NCBI RefSeq assembly: GCF_003226895.2
Contig: NZ_PNJG02000004.1
Location: 1-64,000, forward strand
DNA: 64,000 nucleotides
Reading direction: 5' to 3'
DNA from: Kocuria tytonis
Lineage (GTDB): Bacteria > Actinomycetota > Actinomycetes > Actinomycetales > Micrococcaceae
The translations under genes and the position numbers were made by a program. Positions 55,479 through 63,622 of this stretch are shown piece after piece. The notes under the pieces were generated by a model. It had not been told where the DNA came from and made no database searches. It worked only from the letters and a program-made list of their open reading frames with translations. The number at the start of each line of letters is the position of its first letter. Position 1 is the first letter of the stretch.

Positions 55479-57632
55479 CTACCCCTGCGCCGCGAGCACG
55501 AAGGGCAGCACGGCGTCGGCCCCCGCGAAACGCAGCTGCCGGGCCGCTACCGTGAGACTCCACCGGCTGTCCACGAGGTCGTCCACCAGGAGGATGTTCG
55601 CGCGGGGTGTGCTGGCCAGCTGCCGTGCCAGATCAGGGGCCACGACGAACCGGTCCCACACCTCGGCCAGTCGGTAGGCGCTGTTGCCCCCGTGCGACCC
55701 CCGGGGAACGTCAGGGTTCAGCTCCAGCGAGCCCCAGAACGGCAGATGACCTGCGGACGCCAGACCGCGGGCCAGGGAGTCCACCAGCCGCGGCCGTGAC
55801 ACCGAGGGCATGGCCACCACGGCGGTGGGCCGCTGCTGCCAGTCCCACTGCGCCAGGACCGAGATGCTGGCGCGCCCGAGGTCGGACGTCACCGTGGAAT
55901 CCACGGCGGCGCCGTTCTGGTCCCCGTGGAAGATCTCCCGCAGGCGCTGTCCCCACCCGAGGTCCGTGAGCCGGGCCAGGGCGCGTCCCCGCTCGGCGCG
56001 TTCCGCCTCCGGGATCTTGCCCTTGAGGGGAATTCCCAACCGGTCCATGCCGGTGGGCCACTGGGCCCGGGGTTCCAGGGGAACGCCGGCCCGGTGCAGG
56101 GCCGCCTCCGCGGCGTCCGAGGACTCGGAACGCACGTCCGTGGGATACCACGGCCCGGCGCAGGCGTCGCAGCGGCCGCACGGCTCCCCCGTGGGATCGT
56201 CGAGCTGGCGCGTGAGGAACTGCATGCGGCACTCGTCCGTGGTCTGGTAGTCCAGCATGGCCTGCTGCTCGGCGCTCCTCGCCTCGCTGACCCGTTCGTA
56301 GCGCGGGGCGTCGTAGGTCCAGGGGCGGCCGGTGGCCTGCCAGCCACCGCCCACGCGCTCCACCGCCCCGTCCACGGCGAGCACCTTGAGCAGCAGCTCC
56401 AGCGGGGAGCGTTTGATGTTGACCCGGGGTTCGAGGGCCGCGACCGACAGCGCCCCGCCGTGCTCGGCGAGCGCCCGCAGCACCGCGGTGGCCTTCTCCT
56501 CCGTGGGCATCGACGACGTGGCGAAGTACTCCCAGATGTCCCGGTCCTCGCGCCCCGGCAGCAGCAGGACGTCCGCGCTGTCCGTGGCGCGTCCCGCGCG
56601 TCCCACCTGCTGGTAGTAGGCCACGGGTGAGGACGGCGCTCCCAGGTGCACCACGAACCCGAGGTCCGGTTTGTCGAAGCCCATGCCCAGGGCCGAGGTG
56701 GCCACGAGGGCCTTGACCTGGTTCTCCTTGAGCGCGGTCTCCAGTTCCTCCCGCTCCGCGGCGTCCGTGCGGCCGGTGTAGGCGGCCACCCGGAGTCCCG
56801 CGTCCGTGAGGGCCCGGGCGGTGTCCTCCGCGGCGCCGATGGTCAGCGCGTAGATGATCCCGCTGCCCGGCAGCTCCTCCAGGTGCTCCAGCAGCCATGC
56901 CAGCCGCACCGCCGTGGACGGCAGGCGCAGCACACCCAGTCGCAGGGAGGCCCGGGACAGCGGACCCCGGAGCGTGAAGACCTCACCGCGGTAGCCGGAA
57001 CCCACGCCGAGCTGCTCCCGGACGTCCGCGATCACGCGCTCGTTCGCCGTGGCGGTGGTGGCCAGCACGGCCACGGTGTCCGGCAGCTGACCCAGCATGT
57101 CCTTGATCCGCCGGTAGTCCGGACGGAAGTCGTGGCCCCAGTCCGAGATGCAGTGGGCCTCGTCCACGACCAGCAGTCCGAGCCGCGACATGAGCTGGGG
57201 CAGCTGCTCGTCCCGGAACCTCGGGTTGTTCAACCGCTCCGGGGAGACGAGGAGGACGTCCAGCTCGTTGCGGTCCAGGGCCGCGGAGATCTCCGCCCAC
57301 TCCGTAGGGTTGGCGGACGAGATGGCGGCGGCGCGCACCCCCGCGCGCCGCGCGGCCGAGACCTGGTCCCGCATGAGCGCGAGCAGCGGGGAGATGATGA
57401 GCGTGGGGCCGTAGCCCTGGGCACGCATGAGGAGCGCGGAGAGGAAGTAGACCGCAGACTTGCCCCATCCCGTGCGCTGCACCACGAGCGCCCGGCGGTG
57501 CCCCTCCACGAGCGCGGACACGGCCTCGAACTGTCCGGGGTGGAAGTCCGCCGCCGGATTGCCCGTGAGTTCACGCAGATGCTCCAACGCGCGGGATCGC
57601 AGCGGCACGGTGCTGTGGGAGGGTTCGGTCAT
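55479..57632 (-). CDS. recQ: RecQ-family DNA helicase with phosphoribosyltransferase-like C-terminus, 717 aa
   Basis: An SF2 3'-5' helicase: TGWGKSAVYF (Walker A Lys58), DEAHCISDWGHDFRPDY (157-173), ATTATANERV, and helicase motif VI in QQVGRAGRATDS. A zinc site follows near 480-490 (CRMQFLTRQ...CGRCDAC). Beyond about 590 the usual winged-helix/HRDC end is replaced by a segment with a PRPP-binding-like loop, NILLVDDLVDSRWSLTVAA near 687, as in ComF-type phosphoribosyltransferases. ATG at 57632 follows GACACT (57644-57639) by 6 nt. Role in DNA repair is by family; what the tail does is unknown. Confidence 0.92.
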   Translation of the reverse strand: MTEPSHSTVPLRSRALEHLRELTGNPAADFHPGQFEAVSALVEGHRRALVVQRTGWGKSAVYFLSALLMRAQGYGPTLIISPLLALMRDQVSAARRAGVRAAAISSANPTEWAEISAALDRNELDVLLVSPERLNNPRFRDEQLPQLMSRLGLLVVDEAHCISDWGHDFRPDYRRIKDMLGQLPDTVAVLATTATANERVIADVREQLGVGSGYRGEVFTLRGPLSRASLRLGVLRLPSTAVRLAWLLEHLEELPGSGIIYALTIGAAEDTARALTDAGLRVAAYTGRTDAAEREELETALKENQVKALVATSALGMGFDKPDLGFVVHLGAPSSPVAYYQQVGRAGRATDSADVLLLPGREDRDIWEYFATSSMPTEEKATAVLRALAEHGGALSVAALEPRVNIKRSPLELLLKVLAVDGAVERVGGGWQATGRPWTYDAPRYERVSEARSAEQQAMLDYQTTDECRMQFLTRQLDDPTGEPCGRCDACAGPWYPTDVRSESSDAAEAALHRAGVPLEPRAQWPTGMDRLGIPLKGKIPEAERAERGRALARLTDLGWGQRLREIFHGDQNGAAVDSTVTSDLGRASISVLAQWDWQQRPTAVVAMPSVSRPRLVDSLARGLASAGHLPFWGSLELNPDVPRGSHGGNSAYRLAEVWDRFVVAPDLARQLASTPRANILLVDDLVDSRWSLTVAARQLRFAGADAVLPFVLAAQG

Positions 57633-58215
57633 GGACCGAGTGTCCCAGGGCTCTCGGACACGCATAAGCGTGGTGGGCAGGATGGGGAAACCGGATGCCC
57701 GTTAACGTGATGCGTCCGCTGCGTCCGAGCCCATTCCCCCGAATGGGCCCTCTCGACGCAGCGGACGCACACGCCGGTGACCGGCGCGGATCGGATCCGC
57801 TCGAAGTGCGTGCCCCCCGGCACGGACTTCGTTTCCTCGCATCACGGGGATGATCCGAACGCACCACGCCCCCCAGCGTGGACGGCATTCGCATCAGTGA
57901 TGATGAGCGCGGCCCGTATTCCCCCCGGTCATGACCGCACAGCACCGTGTTCCCCGTGTTGCGATGACTTCATGCTGGCACGCCCCCACATGGATTTCCA
58001 CCACGGGTCAGAGCCACGACGACGGATCACAACTTTGTGGACAAGCCGAACTTTTCGCATGTTCACCCATGTCAGGGCGGGATTTGCCGCGTCCGCCGCT
58101 CGTCCGGGCACTCGGGGGAAGGCCGCGTCGTAGCGCAAAGTGGGGACATCTCGATCCGCCCGCGACGCCGTTCGGTCCCGTGGACCGGGCCCCGGATCCC
58201 GGGCACACTGACCCC
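57633..58215. other. Gene-free interval of about 580 bp
   Basis: The longest stretch without a gene. It is less G/C-rich than its surroundings in the middle (about 57900-58080). It holds a large nested inverted repeat (57711-57769), a smaller one GCGGATC/GATCCGC at 57786-57800, and the leaderless promoters at both ends. Short readings here have no domain or codon signature I trust. Confidence 0.6.
57711..57769. repeat. Nested perfect inverted repeat (15-bp outer, 8-bp inner stem)
   Basis: Outer arms 57711-57725 and 57755-57769 are exactly complementary over 15 bp. Inside, GCCCATTC (57729-57736) pairs with GAATGGGC (57741-57748) around CCCC. It lies upstream of two divergent genes, not at a gene end, so a terminator role is not obvious. 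Confidence 0.85.
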
Positions 58216-58614
58216 ATGGACATGACCCTGACCCGAACCGGCCCCGCCCACCCGCAGGACGTGTGGCTCCACTACCACCGCCTGGGACTGTGGACCGAAT
58301 GGGCTCCGCACCTCACGAGGGTCCGCGCCGACTCCACCGTGCTGCTGCCCGGCATCGAGGGCACGGTCACGGCGCTGGGTCTCGTGCCGGTGCGCTTCCG
58401 CATCCTCTCGGTCGAACCGGACCGGCACCGGTGGTCCTGGCGGGTGCGTCTCGGACCGGTCGCCATGGAACTGGAGCACGACGTCGCGCCCGCCCCGGAC
58501 GGTGGCACCAGGGCCAACATCACGATCCACGGCCCCGCCGCGGTGCTGCTGGCCTACAGGCCCCTCATGGGCTGGGCGCTCTCGCGGCTCGTGCGGGTGG
58601 GACCACCGCGGTGA
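58216..58614 (+). CDS. SRPBCC (START-like/polyketide cyclase) family protein, 132 aa
   Basis: A small ligand-binding-type fold: a start with PAHPQDVWLHYHRLGLWTEW, alternating strands such as GTVTALGLVPVRFRIL and HRWSWRVRLGPVAMELEHDV, and a C-terminal long helix. No catalytic residues can be assigned. ATG at 58216 follows CACACT (58204-58209) by 6 nt. No partner gene. Could be a lipid- or polyketide-binding protein, or a stress-response homologue of unknown role. Confidence 0.75.
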   Translation: MDMTLTRTGPAHPQDVWLHYHRLGLWTEWAPHLTRVRADSTVLLPGIEGTVTALGLVPVRFRILSVEPDRHRWSWRVRLGPVAMELEHDVAPAPDGGTRANITIHGPAAVLLAYRPLMGWALSRLVRVGPPR

Positions 58615-58672
58615 CGTGAACGAGCCGGACACGAAAAATCCCGCCCCGGCGGAACCGGAGCGGGATGTGCTG

Positions 58673-58745
58673 TGCGCCCTGTGGGGCTCGAACCCACGAC
58701 CCATGGATTAAAAGTCCACTGCTCTACCAACTGAGCTAAAGGCGC
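58673..58745 (-). tRNA. tRNA-Lys (anticodon TTT)
   Basis: On the minus strand: acceptor GCGCCTT/AGGGCGC with one G-T pair, D arm GCTC..GAGC, anticodon stem GTGGA/TCCAT around CTTTTAA, and T arm GTGGG TTCGAGC CCCAC. CCA is not encoded. Confidence 0.96.
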
Positions 58746-58785
58746 GCACTGCGCACGAGGGACGGACCCGCGAGCGAGCAGGCCC

Positions 58786-58813
58786 ACTCTACCGCAGGCG
58801 GGATGCTTTGCCA
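58786..58813 (-). promoter_or_regulatory. Probable promoter of tRNA-Lys
   Basis: On the minus strand TAGAGT (58791-58786) lies 16 nt after TGGCAA (58813-58808), about 40 bp upstream of the tRNA. The -35 match is modest. Confidence 0.45.
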
Positions 58814-59048
58814 GTTCGCGCCCGCGGGCCCGGCGGCCCGCAGAGGGGCCCGTGCGGCGTCGTCGCACACCGCGGACCACAACGGTGTGAGAGCCCGGGA
58901 ACGGGGCTGGAAGCCGCCCGCACGGTGACCGGGCCCATCGCGCGGACGGGGCCCGGGGATGTGGGACCCTGGAGGACGAGAACCCGCACCGCGGACGGCC
59001 GTGACGCACGGCCTCCGGGCGGGCCCGCCGATCCCCGAGGAAACACCC

Positions 59049-60890
59049 ATGAGTACCGTCCCCATGTCCAAGCTGGGCCCCTCCCCCGTGACGGAGTACC
59101 TGCGTCGCGTGGTGGCGGACCTGCGCTCCGTGGAGGGCGGGGCGGTGAACAGCTCCATCCCGGAGCTCGCGGCCGCGGACCCCTCGACCATGGGCATCGC
59201 GGTGGCCACCGTGGACGGCGCGCTGTACCAGGCCGGGGACACCAAGCACGAGTTCTGCATCCAGTCCATCTCCAAGGCGTTCACATACGCGCAGGCGCTC
59301 ACGGACCGCGGCTCGGACGGCGTGTTCGAGAAGATCGACGTGGAGCCCAGCGGCGACGCGTTCAACGAGATCTCGCTGCAGCCGGACACCGGGCGTCCGT
59401 CCAACCCCATGATCAACGCCGGTGCGATCGCCGCCACGTCCCTGGTGCGCAACACGTCCCACGGCACGCGCATGGAACGGATCCTGCGGCTGTACTCCGC
59501 GTGCGCCGGGCGTCGGCTGCGCATCAACAAGAACATCCAGGCGCAGGAGCGCCGCGCCGGGGACCGCAACCGCGCGCTCGGCTGGCTGCTCACGTCCCGC
59601 GGGATCATCGAGGGCGATCCCACCGGCGCACTAGACGACTACTTCGGTCAGTGCGCCGTGATGCTCAACTGCGTGGACCTCGCCCGCATGGGGGCGACCC
59701 TGGCGGCGGGCGGACGCAACCCCGTCACGGGCGAGCGCGCGCTGGAACCCGAGGTGGTCTCGGACGTGCTGTCCGTGATGAGCACGTGCGGCATGTACGA
59801 CGACGCCGGGCGCTGGGCGCTGCGCGTGGGCCTGCCCGCCAAGTCCGGTGTCAGCGGCGGCGTGGTGACCGTGCTCCCGGGGCAGCTCGCGGTCGCGGTG
59901 TTCTCCCCGCCCCTGGACCGCCACGGCAACTCCGTGCGCGGCGTGGCCGCATGCGAACGGCTCACCAAGGACCTGGACCTGCACTTCGCGCGCACCGAGC
60001 GCAACGGGCACTCCACGGTGCGCTCGGAGTACACGCTCGCCGAGGCGCCGTCCCTGGTGCGCCGCAACGAAGCCGCCACGGAGGTCCTCGAGCACCACGG
60101 CGAGGACGCCCGGATCATCGAGCTGCAGGGCGATCTGCGGTTCGCCGGTGCGGAGACCGCCGTGCGCACGGTCCGGGAGGCCGCAAGGAAGTCCCGCTAC
60201 GTGCTCGTGGACATCCGCCAGGTGGACGACATGGCCCGCTTCGTGATCCCCATGCTCGGCCGCGCCGCGGAGCAGGTTGAGAGCACCGGGCACCACGTGG
60301 TGCTCATCGCGGAGAAGAGCAGCGAGCACACGCGGGGGCTGGAGCACCCCATGACCGTCTTCGCCACCCGCGCGGAGGCGCTCACATGGGCGGAGGACAG
60401 GATCCTGGAGCAGTTCGGGGACGCCGAGTGCATGCCGGACAACGTGCACTCCACGCGCTCCGAGCTGCTGAGCTCCCTGGACGAGGAGGACGTCCGCCGC
60501 ATCCGGGAGCACACGGAGGCCGTGGAGTGGGATGCCGGGTCCACGCTGCTGCGCACGGGGCAGAAGTTCAACGGCGTGTTCATGGTGACCTCGGGCAGTG
60601 TGGAGGTCTCCCGGCGCTCACCCCAGGGCGACCGCGTGGAGCTCGAGGTGATCGGCCCCGGGATGAGCTTCGGTGAGATCGCCCTGGGCACCGAGCTGCG
60701 CTACCTCGTGACCTTCACCGCCCTCACCCACGTGACCGCGCGCCGGCTGTCACCGGAGGCCATCACGCGGATCGAGGAGGGGGACCCTGCACTGGCCATG
60801 CGCTGGTGGCGCGCGGTGGGCCAGCAGGCCATGCTGCGCATCGAGGAGCGCTGGCGCCAGCAGGCCGGGGAGACGTACACGGCGGACTGA
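59049..60890 (+). CDS. glsA: Glutaminase A with STAS and cyclic-nucleotide-binding domains, 613 aa
   Basis: Hydrolyses glutamine to glutamate and ammonia. The serine-dependent beta-lactamase-like domain (residues 1 to about 310) has the catalytic SxxK at 73-76 (CIQSISKAF), NPMINAGAIA and KSGVSGGVV. Residues about 350-450 resemble a STAS domain (ARIIELQGDLRFAGAE, VLVDIRQVDDM). Residues about 485-600 form a cNMP-binding fold (GQKFNGVFMVTSGSVEVSRR, PGMSFGEIALGTELRY). The phosphate cassette lacks the usual RxA arginine in a clear form (ALGTELRYLVT), so true cAMP binding is uncertain. ATG at 59049 with GAGGAAA upstream. Confidence 0.94.
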   Translation: MSTVPMSKLGPSPVTEYLRRVVADLRSVEGGAVNSSIPELAAADPSTMGIAVATVDGALYQAGDTKHEFCIQSISKAFTYAQALTDRGSDGVFEKIDVEPSGDAFNEISLQPDTGRPSNPMINAGAIAATSLVRNTSHGTRMERILRLYSACAGRRLRINKNIQAQERRAGDRNRALGWLLTSRGIIEGDPTGALDDYFGQCAVMLNCVDLARMGATLAAGGRNPVTGERALEPEVVSDVLSVMSTCGMYDDAGRWALRVGLPAKSGVSGGVVTVLPGQLAVAVFSPPLDRHGNSVRGVAACERLTKDLDLHFARTERNGHSTVRSEYTLAEAPSLVRRNEAATEVLEHHGEDARIIELQGDLRFAGAETAVRTVREAARKSRYVLVDIRQVDDMARFVIPMLGRAAEQVESTGHHVVLIAEKSSEHTRGLEHPMTVFATRAEALTWAEDRILEQFGDAECMPDNVHSTRSELLSSLDEEDVRRIREHTEAVEWDAGSTLLRTGQKFNGVFMVTSGSVEVSRRSPQGDRVELEVIGPGMSFGEIALGTELRYLVTFTALTHVTARRLSPEAITRIEEGDPALAMRWWRAVGQQAMLRIEERWRQQAGETYTAD

Positions 60891-60945
60891 CCCGGGCGCC
60901 GTCGTCCCCGGGGGCGCGTCCGGGGCGCGGCGTACACTCGGGCGC

Positions 60946-61566
60946 ATGTCCGAACGCCGCACCCACCACTCACCCGTGAAGTTCTCCCCGGAGAAGTTCG
61001 AGGCCCACGAGGGCGGCACGGACCCGGCGCGCGTGTCCGAGGCGGCGCACCTGGCCGCCCGAGCCCTGGTCTCACGGGGCCGCGCATCCCAGGATGCCGG
61101 GGTCCGCGCGCGCCTCGTCCGTCTCACGGACGAGCACGGGTTGGAGGGGATCGCCGAGATGTGGGCGCAGGCCCCCGCGGTCTCCCTGCCCGGGGCCCTG
61201 TGGCGGCTCTACGCCCTGCGCGCCGCCGCGCGCGGCGACTCCTACCGCATGAGCCGGTGGTTCGCGGCGGGCCGCCACGCGGCCCAGGTCTCGCACGTGG
61301 TCGCGGGGGTCGCGGACCCTCCGGGCGCGGAGGAGATCTGCGAGGTCGCGGACGCCATCCTCTCCGGCGCCTTCGAGGGGGAGTTCGACGTCGCCCTGGA
61401 GCGCTTCGCAGCCTTCTCCCGGGTGGTCGCCGTGGGCCAGGAGCAGACCCTGGACGTCTCCGGGCTGAGCGTGCGGGACCCCTGGGAGCGGATCCCGCGG
61501 CTGCTGCGCACCGCCGACGAGCTCGACGCCGCCGCCGAGGCCTGGCGCCGCGGTCACCTGGAGTGA
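60946..61566 (+). CDS. Uncharacterised protein, helical, 206 aa
   Basis: I do not recognise a named family. It is almost all alpha-helical by composition (long Ala/Arg/Leu stretches such as AAHLAARALVSRGRAS and DEHGLEGIAEMWAQAPAVSLPGALWRLYALRAAA). A central conserved-looking PGALWRLYALR and a later PPGAEEICEVADAILSGAFEGEF are the most distinctive parts. No signal peptide or membrane segment. ATG at 60946 follows TACACT (60933-60938) by 7 nt, so a real leaderless gene. It stands between glutaminase and the phosphate-uptake pair without obvious linkage. Confidence 0.75.
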   Translation: MSERRTHHSPVKFSPEKFEAHEGGTDPARVSEAAHLAARALVSRGRASQDAGVRARLVRLTDEHGLEGIAEMWAQAPAVSLPGALWRLYALRAAARGDSYRMSRWFAAGRHAAQVSHVVAGVADPPGAEEICEVADAILSGAFEGEFDVALERFAAFSRVVAVGQEQTLDVSGLSVRDPWERIPRLLRTADELDAAAEAWRRGHLE

Positions 61567-61827
61567 TCCCCGCCGCTCACGGGCCCCGCCGAGCCGTGAC
61601 CAGTTGGAGCCTCTCGGGGGGCCGGCGTTACGATGGGAACAGGTGTCGGGCCGTGGCAGCCCCGGGCTCCATCATTTAGCCGCTACGAGCGGCCTTCCGC
61701 CGAGAGGCGCTCCCGGTCCGGCACCGCCCCCCTTGTCCTCACTCCTGCGCAGATGCCGTTCTCCTTAACTTTCGTTCGGTAGCAGGACGCCGAAACTTAC
61801 CGGCTCGTAAACCGAGGAGACGAACGG

Positions 61828-62445
61828 ATGGCCTTTCGGATCTTCCCGGAGGACGAGCGCATCACGGACCTGCTGGTCCAGATGTCCCAGTGCGTGAGCA
61901 CCGTGGTGGAACAGCTCTCGGAGCACATCGGACAGGCCGACAACGTGTGGGAGCAGCCCCTCGGTGACCTCCTGGAGACCGAGGACCGGTGCACCAACCT
62001 CTACTTCTCCCTGATGACCACCACGCGCTCCTCGTACGTGGTGCCCATCCCCCGCCAGGACGTCTACGTCCTGGGCCACTGGTTGCTGAAGGCCGTGCAG
62101 AGCCTCGTGGCCTGCGCGGAGTTCCACCGGCAGTACCGGGTGGAGCGGCCCAGTCCCCACGCCACCGACCAGCTCGCCGTGATCCAGCACATGGCCCACA
62201 TGACCACCAAGGCCATGGGACGGCTGGCCAGCCTAGACGAGCTCGACGACTACTGGTTCGAGATGATGCGCCTGACCCGTCAGACCGAGCGCACCCAACG
62301 GGCCTACCGCGCCGACCTGCTGGAGAACCACAAGGCCGCCCAGGCCATCCGCCGCATGGACACGGCACAGCAGCTCTTCGACGCCGCGGCGGCGCTGGGC
62401 CAGGTCTCCGCCGAGGTGGGCCGGATCCTCGTGACGGAGTACTGA
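61828..62445 (+). CDS. DUF47/PhoU-like accessory protein of the PiT transporter, 205 aa
   Basis: An all-helical protein of the DUF47 (PIT accessory, PhoU-related) family: FRIFPEDERITDLLVQMSQ at the start, then repeated helix pairs with VVEQLSEHIGQAD and ALDELDDYW-like acidic segments. Family members are encoded beside PiT phosphate carriers and are thought to modulate them. ATG at 61828 has GAGGAG 8 nt upstream. The pit gene begins 6 nt after its stop. The 261 bp before it contain no gene; no Pho box is visible there. Confidence 0.85.
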   Translation: MAFRIFPEDERITDLLVQMSQCVSTVVEQLSEHIGQADNVWEQPLGDLLETEDRCTNLYFSLMTTTRSSYVVPIPRQDVYVLGHWLLKAVQSLVACAEFHRQYRVERPSPHATDQLAVIQHMAHMTTKAMGRLASLDELDDYWFEMMRLTRQTERTQRAYRADLLENHKAAQAIRRMDTAQQLFDAAAALGQVSAEVGRILVTEY

Positions 62446-62451
62446 GCCGCC

Positions 62452-63483
62452 ATGACCGAGCTGCTGGCCGCGACGGGCATCGTCCTGACCCTGGTCTTCA
62501 CCGTGGTCAACGGATTCCACGACGCCTCCAACGCGGTGGCCCTGCCCGTCCGCTTCAACGCGCTCACCCCCCGCGTGGCGCTGTGGACGGGAGCGGTCTT
62601 CAACATGGTGGGTGCGCTGCTGGTGGGGCTGGTCCTTAAACGCATGATCACCTTCGAGATCCCCCTGCCGCTCGGCGACGTGGGAATCACCGTGCTGCTG
62701 TGCGCGCTGCTCACCGCCATCGGATGGGATCTGCTCACGTGGTGGTGGCGCATGCCGGCCTCCTCCACGGCCGCGATCGGGGGTGCCGTGGTGGGTGCGC
62801 TGCTGGGCGCGCGGGCCGTGGGGCTGTACCGGGACCACGTGGCACTGGGGCCCTACTTCTCCTGGAACGTCCTGGCCCCGCTGCTCGTCTCCCCGGTGAT
62901 CGCGTTCGCTGCGGCCTTCCTGCTGGTCATCCCCCTGGTCCACCTGGTGCAGCACGAGACACCCGGGCGCGTGAACTTCCGTGCGGGGGTGGTCCAGGCC
63001 ACGGGCGCCGTGGCGATCCACTTCGGACACGGCATCCAGCACGCCCGGCGCACGCTCTGGATCCTGCTGGTGCTCATGATCACGGCCGGATCGGGCATCT
63101 CCCGCGAGAGCATGCCCGTGTGGCTCCCCGTCCTGGTGGGACTGTGTCTGGCGTTCGGCACGCTTTTGGGGGGCTGGCGGATCTCCTACACCCTGGCGTC
63201 CCGCGTGGTCACGCTGGATCCCCTCCGCGGGGCGATCGCCCAGACGGTCTCGGGGGCCCTGCTGTTCCTGGGCGGCTTCTTCTCCCCCGTCCCCCTGTCC
63301 AGTTCGCAGACCAGCACAGCCGCGATCCTGGGTGCCGGTTCGGCGCAGCGGTTCCGCACGGTCTACCACGCCACGCTGCTCCGCGTGATCGGCACGTGGC
63401 TGCTGACCGTGCCCGTGTGCGGTGTCGTCTCGGGCGTCCTGTTCCTCGCGGTCTCCCCGCTCCTCCCCGCGCCCGCGGCCTGA
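62452..63483 (+). CDS. PiT-family inorganic phosphate transporter, 343 aa
   Basis: A low-affinity phosphate permease with about 9-10 helices. The first PiT signature is intact near residue 20 (VVNGFHDASNAVALPV). The second, normally a GANDAQK-type motif, is strongly altered: HFGHGIQHARRTLWI near 190. Both inverted halves are otherwise present (SSTAAIGGAVVGALLG, then VPLSSSQTSTAAILGAG near the end). Co-transcribed with the DUF47 gene, 6 nt downstream. The atypical second signature makes substrate or coupling ion less certain. Confidence 0.88.
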   Translation: MTELLAATGIVLTLVFTVVNGFHDASNAVALPVRFNALTPRVALWTGAVFNMVGALLVGLVLKRMITFEIPLPLGDVGITVLLCALLTAIGWDLLTWWWRMPASSTAAIGGAVVGALLGARAVGLYRDHVALGPYFSWNVLAPLLVSPVIAFAAAFLLVIPLVHLVQHETPGRVNFRAGVVQATGAVAIHFGHGIQHARRTLWILLVLMITAGSGISRESMPVWLPVLVGLCLAFGTLLGGWRISYTLASRVVTLDPLRGAIAQTVSGALLFLGGFFSPVPLSSSQTSTAAILGAGSAQRFRTVYHATLLRVIGTWLLTVPVCGVVSGVLFLAVSPLLPAPAA

Positions 63484-63541
63484 CCTCAACCCGGCGACGC
63501 CGCGGCGAACCGGTGCGGGCGACGTCGCCCGCTCCCGCCCG

Positions 63542-63580
63542 CGACGGTGCCACCGCGGACACGCCGCGGTGGCACCGTCG
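63542..63580. terminator. Bidirectional terminator between pit and pstB
   Basis: A perfect 17-bp stem (63542-63558 with 63564-63580) with a 5-nt loop lies between the converging pit and pstB genes, at 58 and 42 nt from their stops. Confidence 0.85.
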
Positions 63581-63622
63581 TGGAACATCGCGGCCCGCGC
63601 GGGGGCGGGACGCGGCCCCCGG

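Noticed and set aside
57931-58215. Coding extension upstream of the SRPBCC gene
   Set aside because: The 95 upstream codons are not protein-like, and a -10 box at 58204-58209 places the start at 58216.
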